From Tritrichomonas musculus (taxonomy: Eukaryota; Parabasalia; Tritrichomonadida; Tritrichomonadidae): a DNA stretch of 27,298 nucleotides. The DNA lies in NCBI GenBank assembly GCA_039105265.1, contig JAPFFF010000299.1:1-27298 (forward strand), read 5' to 3'. Below are positions 1 through 8,600 of this stretch, one piece after another. The position numbers and the translations under genes are program-made. Position 1 is the stretch's first letter; each line of letters begins with the position of its first letter. The notes under the pieces are model-generated. The model searched no databases. It saw nothing but the letters and a program-made list of their open reading frames with translations, and had not been told where the DNA came from.

Positions 1-982
1 AAAGAGCTTGGTTGCTAATCCGCATATAATGAAAGACTTCAATGTTGATGAAATTACCAATGAATTTCGACCTATTGGAGAACCAATATGGATGTGGACA
101 AGTACCGAAAAAATAGCAATGGATAAGATTAATCACCCCAAGAATCTTCCACCTGTTGGTGAAAATCATGGAGGAGCATATGAAGTCGCAGGAGCTAACA
201 ATACTAAGGCAAGAGTTGACCGAACTATTTACAGTGATTGGAGAACTTGGAGTGTTGTTGATTATTCCATTGAAGAATGTGCGAGTATTATACCTTGTTT
301 TGGTATTCATGAATCTGTATATACAGCACTTGTTCAAAGATATGCTAACCCTCAACATCCACTTACATTCCCAACACAGATTATGTCATTTTACACTTGT
401 ACAAGACCTCTTAATAATGAACAAGATAAAGCAACTATTACTATTACACCTAATTTTGTAGATAGTATGTTTTGCTTATTCCCACTTAAGCATACACATA
501 AGACATACTTCAAGAATCCTATGTTTGAAGCATTTCATATGAATTGTGGTAATTACAATAATATTCCTGCTAAAGCATTTGGTACGAATGGTAAGTATCC
601 AGAGTTCCTCGAATATTGCCAGAATGCAATGAACATGAATGGAGAGCAAAATGGATTTAATAAAGAGGTTATTGCAAGTTTAGCGAATGAGTATCAATAT
701 AATGAAAACACAACAGGCTATTATCCAAATGATAGGTCCTCATTCTTCATAGGTCTTCCTACTGAAACAGATGGAACATATCAACAAGGTCTTTCAAGTC
801 TTGCACCTATTAACTTCGAATTGATATGTAGTCAAAAGGCAGATAATCCATTTAGACAGGAAGTAGATACACCTCCATTATTATGCTTATTAACAGATAT
901 ATCAATTAGTATCTTAATTAGACCTAATGGTATGCCACCATCAGTACGTATTGGTCCTTATGATTTAACAACCCCTGAGTAA
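1..982 (+). CDS. Candidate double-jelly-roll major capsid protein, C-terminal part (cut by window edge)
   Basis: The frame is open from the left edge to a TAA stop at 980-982, so this is the C-terminal part of a larger protein, with about 326 residues visible. The segment is rich in aromatic, Asn and Pro residues and has alternating beta-like stretches. It ends in hydrophobic strands (around LLCLLTDISISILIRP) followed by a short polar tail. Its position at the head of a run of small + strand genes and in the same element as a protein-primed polymerase fits a Polinton major capsid protein, which forms the hexon-like capsomers. The call rests on size, strand-rich composition and context; I see no diagnostic catalytic motif. 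Another large virion protein is possible. The true start lies outside the window. Confidence 0.55.
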   Translation, partial: KSLVANPHIMKDFNVDEITNEFRPIGEPIWMWTSTEKIAMDKINHPKNLPPVGENHGGAYEVAGANNTKARVDRTIYSDWRTWSVVDYSIEECASIIPCFGIHESVYTALVQRYANPQHPLTFPTQIMSFYTCTRPLNNEQDKATITITPNFVDSMFCLFPLKHTHKTYFKNPMFEAFHMNCGNYNNIPAKAFGTNGKYPEFLEYCQNAMNMNGEQNGFNKEVIASLANEYQYNENTTGYYPNDRSSFFIGLPTETDGTYQQGLSSLAPINFELICSQKADNPFRQEVDTPPLLCLLTDISISILIRPNGMPPSVRIGPYDLTTPE

Positions 983-1009
983 AAAGATGTATATTTTATT
1001 TTATAGAAA

Positions 1010-1444
1010 ATGTCGAATGATTATAGAAGCCCACATGCTGAGATTGTTGGAAGAGAAGGTATGATGTATAATGAAGCTACCATGAAAAATAAAGACATAG
1101 AGTTTCAACATTTTGGTGTGTTCAGTAATACTAATACTTATTCTGTAACCTTCAACCCATATATTAATCGACCACCTACCCAGATTATTGAACATGAGGA
1201 CCCTGTTAGATTTCCAGATACTCGAGAACATATAACCAAACCTGTTCGTGAACCTCCTGTTAGTATTACAGATGGTGGTTTTTATCGACATATAGGTGAA
1301 AAAGATAAACCAGTACCTCTCTTACCAAAATATCTTAAGAAGCCTGAGAAACCACCAATGCAAGGTAGAGCAAGAGAATATAATAAACAAGATATTCGAT
1401 ATGGACCTACTCAGCATATCTTTACCCAAAATAACATCTATTAA
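1010..1444 (+). CDS. Unrecognised 144-residue protein, proline-rich C-terminal half
   Basis: This short open gene starts 27 bases after the candidate capsid gene and runs in the same direction. The product begins MSNDYRSPHAEIVGREGMMY and has no membrane segment or signal peptide. Its second half is rich in Pro, Lys and Arg (for example KYLKKPEKPPMQGRARE) and probably extended rather than globular. I do not recognise a family. Its place among structural genes suggests a small virion-associated protein, but that is inference. The bases just before the ATG are a T-rich stretch ending in TATAGAAAATG, with no TCA initiator motif, unlike the replication-side genes of the same element. Confidence 0.75.
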   Translation: MSNDYRSPHAEIVGREGMMYNEATMKNKDIEFQHFGVFSNTNTYSVTFNPYINRPPTQIIEHEDPVRFPDTREHITKPVREPPVSITDGGFYRHIGEKDKPVPLLPKYLKKPEKPPMQGRAREYNKQDIRYGPTQHIFTQNNIY

Positions 1445-1468
1445 TTTTTTATTGAATTTTTTATCCAG

Positions 1469-1915
1469 ATGAAAATGACAACAAGAAACGTCTATGACTA
1501 TGTCAATGAACTTCGCGCAAAATGTGCTCCAAATACTAAACAATGTAATTTCTCGATACTTTGTGACAAGTACCCAATGAAAGCAGGAGAATGGAGCTAT
1601 TTAGGCAAAGTACTCTATGTATCAATCAAGATAAAAGACAAGTGCCACAGATTTTATCCAGATAAGCTCAAAGAACTTGATCTTGACTCAATATTTATTA
1701 AGCCTAACTCAAGGAGAAAAATATCTGAAGATTTTGAAGAGTTCTACATAAATGGAAACACTACCACTCAAGAGTATCAAGGAATCAAATACTACAACTA
1801 CTCCATTGCAGCTGCTCCTACAAGTCATAAACCAAAAATCGATGCTCTCAAGCAGAAATACCATATTGAGTCATTTGACATGTTTATTGGAGAACAGCTA
1901 GACTTAGTACTTTAA
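1469..1915 (+). CDS. Unrecognised 148-residue protein
   Basis: The gene starts 24 bases after its left neighbour, and both read in the same direction. The product is a soluble, mixed-charge protein. It has Cys residues around positions 19, 25 and 31, a Lys-rich middle and Tyr-rich stretches. No catalytic triad, membrane span or known motif is visible. The predicted start (MKM, with a second Met at residue 3) lies directly after a T-rich stretch ending ATCCAG, without a TCA initiator. Its clustering with the candidate capsid gene suggests a structural or assembly role, which is inference only. Confidence 0.7.
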   Translation: MKMTTRNVYDYVNELRAKCAPNTKQCNFSILCDKYPMKAGEWSYLGKVLYVSIKIKDKCHRFYPDKLKELDLDSIFIKPNSRRKISEDFEEFYINGNTTTQEYQGIKYYNYSIAAAPTSHKPKIDALKQKYHIESFDMFIGEQLDLVL

Positions 1916-1936
1916 GCCTATTTTTTCCCAACCTAA

Positions 1937-2461
1937 ATGATTAAGAAGAGGGGTACAACCAATGGAGTTCAAGCAAATGTATCTTTAGAACCATCAGCAG
2001 CTGCATCATCTACATCAAACATCAACAACAACATTATTATTAATAAGAGAGATGATGGCAAGGAAGACATTGTTATTACAAGAGACATCGGAGTGCAAAC
2101 TGAACCTGTTGAAGTTGAACCAGATGTACGTAATGTTATACTTGAAGCATATGCACAAATACTACTTAATCAAGACAAAGCACTACTAGCTAACATTATA
2201 TCAAAGAAATGCATCATAGTACCTATTGAATCTCTTAGCAACATCATCAAAGCAATACTACATGTTAATGAGGTTGAAGTACAACTTAATGAAGATGTTG
2301 GATGTTGTGCAGCTAAGAGCAATCCAATAAGAAAAATAGATGCTATTAAGATTATTAAAGATAATGGAGAGGTAGTCATTGACTTGAAACAAGTATATAA
2401 TAAAGAATATAATGAGCTTGTTAATAATTATCATGTATGCTTAAAATATTGCATAGTATAA
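1937..2461 (+). CDS. Unrecognised 174-residue protein with an LC8-like VQTE motif
   Basis: This is the last gene of a same-strand run of four at the left edge. The first 45 or so residues are a low-complexity Ala/Ser/Asn linker. Residues 50-56 read DIGVQTE, which fits the known binding motif for dynein light chain LC8 (a hydrophobic residue or Thr, then Gln-Thr-Glu or Asp). The remaining part, about residues 62-174, is predicted helical and hydrophobic, with two adjacent Cys residues. I recognise no family. A disordered, motif-bearing arm on a small helical domain would suit an adaptor, but that is inference. The gene ends just before a poly-A tract and converges on the minus-strand gene at 2563-2934. 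Confidence 0.7.
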   Translation: MIKKRGTTNGVQANVSLEPSAAASSTSNINNNIIINKRDDGKEDIVITRDIGVQTEPVEVEPDVRNVILEAYAQILLNQDKALLANIISKKCIIVPIESLSNIIKAILHVNEVEVQLNEDVGCCAAKSNPIRKIDAIKIIKDNGEVVIDLKQVYNKEYNELVNNYHVCLKYCIV

Positions 2462-2490
2462 AAAAGACATATTAAAAAAAACTTAAAAAA

Positions 2491-2538
<48 letters not shown>

Positions 2539-2562
2539 TAAAAAAAAATTATTTTTTTACTC
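2462..2562. repeat. Poly-A tract with interspersed CTT between convergent genes
   Basis: The gap between two convergent genes is almost entirely A, broken by a few CTT triplets, with the longest A-run spanning roughly 2502-2536. The segments ending in ACTT look like slipped copies of one A-rich unit. On the other strand this is a T-tract that could help end transcription of the minus-strand gene. It is a simple repeat and its exact length may be an assembly estimate. Confidence 0.85.
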
Positions 2563-2934
2563 TTACTCCTTGTCTTTTGGAGATGAAGCTTCTTGTTCAT
2601 CTTCATCATCTTCTTCTTGTGTCTCTTGCGAGTCAGGCACTATAGGCACGTGAAAGCCAATAGATTTTGGTGTTGTAGATTGAGGAATCTTTTTATGAAA
2701 AACCTCGCAGGTAGTGAGATTCATTTGAGTAAGTGCTTCAGCAATCTTGTTCATGTTTGCTTGTATCAAAGGGTCATAGATGGTGCAGACATTAGATGAT
2801 GTCGAGTTTATTATTTTTTGGTTGAACAGAAATATCACCTCTTTAATAGCATTGGCTATTTCAACATGAGCATTTTTGATAGCAAGCTTTTGCTGTTTTT
2901 GGAATTCTTTGAAGTCATTTCCAGAACGCGACAT
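2563..2934 (-). CDS. Unrecognised 123-residue protein, helical with acidic tail
   Basis: The product starts MSRSGNDFKEFQKQQKLAIK and is predicted mostly helical for about 80 residues, which suggests a coiled-coil or oligomerising segment. The last 20 or so residues are strongly acidic (ETQEEDDEDEQEASSPKDKE). No known domain is visible. The ATG lies 9 bases after the initiator-like motif TCATTTTTT on the minus strand, which supports this start. It is divergent from the basic protein gene at 3011, and the two share a 76-bp promoter region. An acidic protein paired with a basic one could suggest a partnership, but that is speculation. Confidence 0.7.
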   Translation of the reverse strand: MSRSGNDFKEFQKQQKLAIKNAHVEIANAIKEVIFLFNQKIINSTSSNVCTIYDPLIQANMNKIAEALTQMNLTTCEVFHKKIPQSTTPKSIGFHVPIVPDSQETQEEDDEDEQEASSPKDKE

Positions 2935-2937
2935 TTT

Positions 2938-2946
2938 AAAAAATGA
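2938..2946 (-). promoter_or_regulatory. Inr-like motif TCATTTTTT for the 2563-2934 gene
   Basis: The minus strand reads TCATTTTTT just upstream of the start codon at 2934. This matches the trichomonad initiator pattern TCA followed by pyrimidines, with the A at 2944 as likely transcription start and a 9-base leader. The assignment rests on pattern and spacing only. Confidence 0.55.
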
Positions 2947-2985
2947 AGTGATTTTGTTTGCGAATATTCAATTTTCAAAAATAAT

Positions 2986-2994
2986 TCAATTTTT
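2986..2994 (+). promoter_or_regulatory. Inr-like motif TCAATTTTT for the 3011 gene
   Basis: TCAATTTTT lies 23 bases before the chosen ATG at 3011. It deviates at the base after TCA from the usual pyrimidine, so it is a weaker match than the others. It sits in the 76-bp divergent region shared with the minus-strand gene. Confidence 0.4.
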
Positions 2995-3010
2995 TTTCTC
3001 AAATGAAATC

Positions 3011-3289
3011 ATGAGCCAAAATTTAGATTTGGGTGAGTTCAAGGAAACAGCTATCATCAAGAAGTTGAAGAAGTCCAAGAGTAACAACAACCTCAAAAAT
3101 ATTGATACTGCAAAAACTGAAACAACAGAAAAACGTGGTAGAAAGCAAAAGTATGCAACTGTTGAAGAACGAAATGAAGCACGTAAACAACAGCAAAAGG
3201 CATATCGTGAAAGAAAGAAAAAAGAAGTACAAAGTATGAAGGAAAAAATAATGTCGTATGAAAGCAAAAAGGTATCACATGAAGAATGA
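3011..3289 (+). CDS. Small basic protein with a bZIP-like basic region
   Basis: This is a 92-residue product starting MSQNLDLGEFKETAIIKKLK. The open frame continues upstream, but the ATG at 3011 is the first one downstream of the initiator-like motif and gives a compact gene. Residues about 40-75 contain KRGRKQKYATVEERNEARKQ and then QQKAYRERKKK, which resembles the basic DNA-contact region of bZIP-type proteins and the basic regions found in many eukaryotic mobile-element proteins. No clear leucine zipper follows. A role as a DNA-binding regulator or nucleoid-like protein of the element is plausible but inferred. The final codons are related in sequence to the 19-bp tandem repeat that begins two bases after the stop. 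Confidence 0.65.
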   Translation: MSQNLDLGEFKETAIIKKLKKSKSNNNLKNIDTAKTETTEKRGRKQKYATVEERNEARKQQQKAYRERKKKEVQSMKEKIMSYESKKVSHEE

Positions 3290-3290
3290 G

Positions 3291-3499
3291 GTAGCTTATG
3301 AGGAAAAAGGTAGCTTATGAGGAAAAAGGTAGCTTATGAGGAAAAAGGTAGCTTATGAGGAAAAAGGTAGCTTATGAGGAAAAAGGTAGCTTATGAGGAA
3401 AAAGGTATCTTATGAGGAAAAAGGTAGCTTATGAGGAAAAAGGTAGCTTATGAGGAAAAAGGTAGCTTATGAGGAAAAAGGTAGCTTATGAGGAAAAAC
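3291..3499 (+). repeat. 19-bp tandem repeat, 11 copies
   Basis: Eleven head-to-tail copies of a 19-bp unit reading GTAGCTTATGAGGAAAAAG run from just after the stop of the basic-protein gene. They are nearly identical; the seventh copy reads GTATCT in place of GTAGCT and the last ends in C. The unit length is not a multiple of three, so it is not a coding repeat. There are no spacers, which rules out a CRISPR-type array. The last codons of the neighbouring gene (AAAAAGGTATCACATGAAG) look like a diverged copy of the unit, so the array probably grew from the gene end by slippage. Confidence 0.95.
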
Positions 3500-3508
3500 A
3501 TGTAGTAT

Positions 3509-3523
3509 AAAAAAACTTTTTTT
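3509..3523. terminator. A7-C-T7 palindrome between convergent units
   Basis: Seven A, one C and seven T form a perfect small palindrome between the tandem array and the end of the minus-strand gene at 3526. It could mark a 3' end for either strand. Function is not shown, and such A/T palindromes can occur by chance in AT-rich DNA. Confidence 0.3.
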
Positions 3524-3525
3524 AG

Positions 3526-3951
3526 TTATTCATTTTTTTTGTAGTACATTGTGATGAACTTCTTGTTTCTTTTCACTTTCTTATGTGTAAAGTGTCTCTT
3601 TGTTCCATCGAGATGCCCGAAACCAAGTCGAGTAATAGATAGTTCATGACCAAAGAACATGTTGTACAAGTTAACAATGTCTCTTGCAGGATAACAATCT
3701 TTCTCGAGGTTGTCAAACCATTCATCATACCTCTTTTTTTGTTTTGCTCGAAGTCGATGTGCATCATTTTCAAGAGCTTGAGCATAATTTTCACACATCG
3801 TTCTTAAATTTGATGTATCATCTTCAACTTTTAGTTGAGATATTTTTTTCGACATGTTTATATTAATTTTGTAGTCGAATGAATCATGATCTTTAGGAGG
3901 TGTTTGTTTTTGTAAAATATCTTCTATTTTATCTTCTTCTTCATTCATCAT
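3526..3951 (-). CDS. Unrecognised 141-residue basic protein
   Basis: The product begins MMNEEEDKIEDILQKQ with an acidic N-terminus. A central helical region around NLRTMCENYAQALENDAHRL follows, and the C-terminal third is strongly basic (GTKRHFTHKKVKRNKKFITM). The basic tail suggests nucleic acid contact, which is inference. No known domain is visible. The start follows an initiator-like TCACTATTA by about 14 bases on the minus strand. It lies between the tandem array and the divergent coiled-coil gene at 4142. A second in-frame Met directly follows the first, so the exact start is uncertain by one codon. Confidence 0.7.
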   Translation of the reverse strand: MMNEEEDKIEDILQKQTPPKDHDSFDYKININMSKKISQLKVEDDTSNLRTMCENYAQALENDAHRLRAKQKKRYDEWFDNLEKDCYPARDIVNLYNMFFGHELSITRLGFGHLDGTKRHFTHKKVKRNKKFITMYYKKNE

Positions 3952-3959
3952 TAATAAAA

Positions 3960-3968
3960 TAATAGTGA
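3960..3968 (-). promoter_or_regulatory. Inr-like motif TCACTATTA for the 3526-3951 gene
   Basis: On the minus strand TCACTATTA precedes the start codon by about 14 bases, with the likely start of transcription at 3966. The remaining 3969-4125 is AT-rich intergenic DNA between divergent genes and shows no further clear feature. Confidence 0.5.
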
Positions 3969-4125
3969 TATTAATAAATATATTTTTTTAAAATTTCAAT
4001 ATATTTTATTTTTTTTAATTCAATTTTTGAATTTTTATAGTGTATTTAACTTTTTCAAAGAAAAATATCTACCTTCGAGTTTTTCTACGAAATTTAAAAT
4101 TTAGTGATATCAACTAGAAAATAGA

Positions 4126-4134
4126 TCATTTTTA
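4126..4134 (+). promoter_or_regulatory. Inr-like motif TCATTTTTA for the 4142 gene
   Basis: TCATTTTTA sits 14 bases before the ATG, with the A at 4128 as likely transcription start. It is one of the cleanest matches to the trichomonad initiator in the window. Confidence 0.6.
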
Positions 4135-4141
4135 TACTTGT

Positions 4142-5560
4142 ATGTCATACAACTACAGCTCAGACAGCGATGTTAGTCTATTTGACTCGATCGAGCAATC
4201 GGGTCAACAAGCTCCACCATCAGATCCGCCATCAGCTCCACCCACAGAAGATTGGATCAAGAACATGACCCCAGAACAACTCGAATCCATGAGACAGTTC
4301 ATCATGAAGCAGCAAGAAGAAGCAGCAGCTAGATTAAAGAAGAAGCAGCAAGAAGAAGAAGCAGCTAGATTGAAGAAGAAGCAAGAAGAAGAAGAAGCAG
4401 CAAGATTGAAGAAGCAGCAAGAAGAAGAAGAAGCAGCTAGATTGAAGAAGCAGCAAGAAGAAGAAGCAAGAAGGAAGAAGAAGCAAGAAGAAGAAGCATT
4501 AGCAAGATTGAAGCAAGAAGACGATGCAAGAAGGAAGAATCCATATGTTCCATATGTTCCAATTTCCAATAAAGTCTTTCCACCACCTCGCTCATATAAT
4601 ATAATACAAGTTCCTCCACCTCCTCCACCTCCTTCTAATCAACAAATACCGCCACCTCCAAGAGTTCTCGCTAGACCATCTGCATTTGTCGAGAATCAAA
4701 AACTCGGTTCCAATCCAAAAGAAGAAACAAAGATAGAAGGAGAAGAAGAAGAAGTTGATCATGAACAAGAACAAGAACCAGTTCACAGAGAACCATATAA
4801 GCCACCGAAAAGTGTTCATGATATGAAATCCAATAGTGATTATAAGGAGGATAATGTTAGGCCATTCGACTTTCGAGATGAAATGGAACGAATAATAGAA
4901 GAAAATGAAAACTTGAAAGACCGATTAACGAAGTTGGAGGAGCGAATGACTGGTGTAGAATTTCACATTGAAGACATCAATCACAATGCTGAAGAACTCA
5001 GGAAAGACATTGATAATAGCGACGAATACACAATCGAGCTGATGAAATTGGAACTTGCTCCAAAAAAGGTGGCGAAGTACATTAACAAAATTCACGATCT
5101 GAAGAAGGACGTGTCAGATCTCAAAAATGCTCAACAAGCTGGTCCTCCAACAGATGATGCATTTGCTGAAAAGTTGACAAGATCGAAATTGATGATGAAA
5201 GAAGCTGATTATCTTCGAAACATGTTGGAAGCTGTTGAATCATATGACAAGAAAAAAGCACCAGATCCGATAAGCGTGTTCAAGTCCTATGGATGGAAGT
5301 TGTCCAATTGCGTTTATCATCTTCGACCATACTTATCACAAGAAGAGAAAGAGAAGTTGGACAAAGCATGCAGCTTCGATAGAAGTGGAAAGAAGCAATC
5401 ACCGAAGCAAGTGCTGAAAGCCATTAGGCAATTTGGTGAATCAATGGAGAAGAACGAAATTCAACGGAACTCTGAATCGAAGTCGAAAGGACATGAGTTC
5501 CAATATCATTTTCCACATCTCGAAGATAATATCGTTGATGATGATGATTACCCCCAATAA
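4142..5560 (+). CDS. Repeat-rich coiled-coil protein upstream of the polymerase
   Basis: This is a 472-residue soluble protein with clear modules. Residues 1-55 are acidic and Pro/Ser-rich. Residues about 57-131 hold six or so degenerate 11-12-residue repeats of the form QEEEEAARLKK, which should form a long charged helix. Residues 146-173 are poly-proline (PPPPPPP). Residues 195-215 are acidic. Residues about 246-330 form a second coiled coil, and about 340-445 a helical, probably globular domain around SVFKSYGWKLSNCVYHLRPY. No enzyme motif is seen. The gene reads into the polymerase gene 74 bases downstream. In other protein-primed replicons the terminal protein gene often sits next to the polymerase, so a replication partner is possible; a scaffold or tegument-like protein is equally possible. 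Function is not recognised. Confidence 0.75.
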   Translation: MSYNYSSDSDVSLFDSIEQSGQQAPPSDPPSAPPTEDWIKNMTPEQLESMRQFIMKQQEEAAARLKKKQQEEEAARLKKKQEEEEAARLKKQQEEEEAARLKKQQEEEARRKKKQEEEALARLKQEDDARRKNPYVPYVPISNKVFPPPRSYNIIQVPPPPPPPSNQQIPPPPRVLARPSAFVENQKLGSNPKEETKIEGEEEEVDHEQEQEPVHREPYKPPKSVHDMKSNSDYKEDNVRPFDFRDEMERIIEENENLKDRLTKLEERMTGVEFHIEDINHNAEELRKDIDNSDEYTIELMKLELAPKKVAKYINKIHDLKKDVSDLKNAQQAGPPTDDAFAEKLTRSKLMMKEADYLRNMLEAVESYDKKKAPDPISVFKSYGWKLSNCVYHLRPYLSQEEKEKLDKACSFDRSGKKQSPKQVLKAIRQFGESMEKNEIQRNSESKSKGHEFQYHFPHLEDNIVDDDDYPQ

Positions 5561-5621
5561 GATAGGTCATAACTAAAAAAATAATTTTTTTAACTTTTTC
5601 TTTGTTTTTATTTTTATCGTT

Positions 5622-5630
5622 TCACTTTTA
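5622..5630 (+). promoter_or_regulatory. Inr-like motif TCACTTTTA deciding the polymerase start
   Basis: TCACTTTTA lies 11 bases before the ATG at 5635. The open frame extends upstream to 5602, but that earlier ATG would lie before the presumed transcription start at 5624, so 5635 is preferred (5644 is the next in-frame alternative). Confidence 0.6.
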
Positions 5631-5634
5631 TTTT

Positions 5635-8600
5635 ATGTTAAACATGAACAAGGACATTGAAGACACTTTTTTAGATGCTATTGGAGATGTCTATGCTGAT
5701 ACAAAATCACAGTTTCGTCGTGAATATAATCGACGTGCAAAACAATACCAAAAGAAAGACAAATTTAAAGAAGAAATGAGGAAGCTCATGATTCCTGCAG
5801 GACAAGGTATTGGTTTTGCTACAGACATCAATCAAGATGAAGATAAGAGGTACGCATTTACGGAAGCACTACGACAGATACATAAAAAGACAAATGTTGG
5901 AAGACCTATTGTTAAAGCAATTGCACTTGATGGAACTTATAAGTACTTCACACTCAGTGATAAGCACAACATCGAAAGTACATTAGGTCATATAACAGGA
6001 GAACTTGATTTAAGTGAAGACCAGTCAGACACTAATCCATATATCTCAAACATGTTCATTCCAGTTCGATATGAGGTACAATTTATTGACATGAACAAAA
6101 CAAATGATGGTGTTCATTTTAGAACCAAGATGCAAGATATGGATACTCATGAAATCTATGATGATGAAGTTGAAATTGATGAAGACTATCGAAATACACC
6201 AGAAGGTAGTTTTTTCCCATACATCAATCTATCACCTATAGACTTATCTACATACCAAATCTTTCATGAGGTAAGGAAAGAGAACTACAGAGATAATTGT
6301 TTTGTATATGCTTGTATACAATCCGGTGTGTTCACTGATGATGAAATAGATGACTTACGATTTTTTGTTCAAACAAGAACCATACCCAATAACAAGATAG
6401 AAGAAGTAGCTAAAAAGTTCAAGTGCAATTTTAGTATCATTAGAGTTGTTGAACAACCTGATAAATACAAGTATGAAACAAGAATCAACACCAGAAAGAA
6501 AAAATGGTCTGTTGATTTTAAAAGAGAAGTTAAACTGATATTGTTCAAAGACCATTATATGCTCAATAAGAACATACCTTGTACATTATTCTATCTTCAA
6601 CACTATGAAGAACTTGATAGAACATTTGCATATATGCCTTTTGAAAAAAGATGTATGATATATAAATTACATAGTAACAGAAAGACTGTCAAAGAATATA
6701 ATTCTGAAGGAATCAAACCAATAACCTTTTTCCAAAAGATGTTTGAGTTACATCTATTTGAAGAAATCAAAGCATGCGAAATGGATATTATCAACACAAC
6801 TGAATATGAGCATGTTAATGACTATGTAAGTCTCGAATATAATGCAGAACAATGTACAAGAATCATTGAGAATAATAAAAAGAAACAAAATACATGGTCA
6901 AGGATTTATTATAGCGACTTCGAAACAAACTCGACAGTCAGTCCACATATACCATATCTCAATTGTACGATCTTTCGAGATGGAGCCAACATACATAAAA
7001 TATCTATTCAAGGTGAAGATTGTGGACAGAAGCTCTTGAATTATTTATGGAGTGGCTCATTAACATATTTTCACAACCTCAAGTATGATGCATGTTTTTT
7101 CATTAACACACCTGGATGGGATACACAGATAACAGAACGAAGTGGAACTGTGTTGCAAATCATCATGACATTATTCGAAGAAGGTACAAGGAAAGTCAAA
7201 AAGAGATTAACATTCAGGAACTCATATAGTATAATACCTCAAGCATTAAGTAAATTTGCTACAATGTTCAACCTCAATGTTCACAAGGAAGTCATGGCAT
7301 ATAAGCTATATACACAAGAGAACATTCAAAGAAGAATTGTTGATGCTACTGAGTTCCAACAGCAATACATCGATGAAAATTCAGATAAGTTATCGAAAGC
7401 ACAACTTGATGCAAACTGCAAGCAGATTATCGAAAATGCAAAAATTGCAAATTGTTATAATGATGGCAAAATCGACATCATTAAATATGCCATCTTCTAT
7501 TGTTTCAAGGACTGTATTGTTTTGATGAAGGGAATGGAAAAATTTAATGAAGACCTGAAAGCAGTCTTTAAAGAAACAAAGACAGATATGTATGGTGTTC
7601 ATGATTTTATATCTATAAGTGCTATTGGATACTGCTTTGCCAAGAAATATGGTTGCTTTGATGGATGTTATGAACTATCAGGTAAGTGTCAAGACTTCAT
7701 ACAACGATGTGTCTCTGGTGGAAGAACAATGACAGCAGGTAATGAAAAGCAATACATCGAAGGAAAGATACAAGACTTTGATGCAGTTAGCTTATATCCA
7801 TCTGCAATGTATGTTATGGATGGTATACCATTAGGAAGACCTAAAGTAATACCACAAGGTACAACACATGAACAACTTATGCAATATGATACATTCTTTA
7901 TCGAAGTCAACATCAAGAAACTCGAATGTAAATCAAAAGAGCCATATAAATTTGGACAAGTATTTACAAGGAATGAAGCAGGTAGTAAAATATTCGGCAA
8001 TTTCCTTGTTGACCATTATTATATCGATAAAGTAGGTCTCATGGACTTGTTCGAATTTTATGATGTTGAATATGAGTTAATACGTGGCTATTACTTTGAT
8101 GAAGGATTTAACAAGAAAATCAATGAGTTCATTGAGAAGCTCTTTAATCTCAGGGCAAGTTATAAAAAGCAAAAGAACCCTCTTGAACAAACAATAAAGC
8201 TCCTCCTCAACTCCATATATGGCAAGTCAATATTGAAAGCAACAAAGACTGAAACCAAGACAGTACCAAAAAGCCAACTATACAAGTACCTCTGGAGGAA
8301 CTACAACTTTATCAAGGAGGTTGTTGAAGATGCTAATATTGATAAGTGCTATGTCAAGAAGTTGAAACCAATTAATGACCATTTCAACCTACCTCAATTT
8401 GGTGCAAGCGTTCTCTCTTGGAGTAAGCACTTAATGAACAGGGTTATGGCTACAGCTGAGCAAGCAGGTATACCTATCTTTTATCAAGATACTGATAGTA
8501 TGCATGTACTTGAAAAAGATGTACCAAGGATAGCTGACTTATTTCAGTTCAAGTATCATCAACCTCTTATTGGAAAAAATATGTGTCAGTTTCATAATGA

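Noticed and set aside
2462-2562. Poly-A tail of a retroposed gene copy
   Set aside because: The tract lies between two convergent open genes of the same element with no target-site duplication. CTT interruptions suggest slippage instead.
3011-3289. Full bZIP transcription factor
   Set aside because: The basic region is convincing, but no leucine heptad follows, so only a basic-region protein is claimed.
3291-3499. Array of short repeats considered as CRISPR-like
   Set aside because: The 19-bp units are contiguous with no unique spacers, and the setting is eukaryotic.
4204-4569. Long open frame on the minus strand opposite the coiled-coil gene
   Set aside because: It is a shadow of the repeated Glu/Lys/Ala codons on the plus strand and gives a Ser/Cys/Phe low-complexity product with no start signal.
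5602-5634. Upstream in-frame ATG as the start of the first polymerase
   Set aside because: It lies before the initiator motif at 5622-5630, and the extra residues are a T-rich, Phe/Leu stretch typical of non-coding leader sequence.
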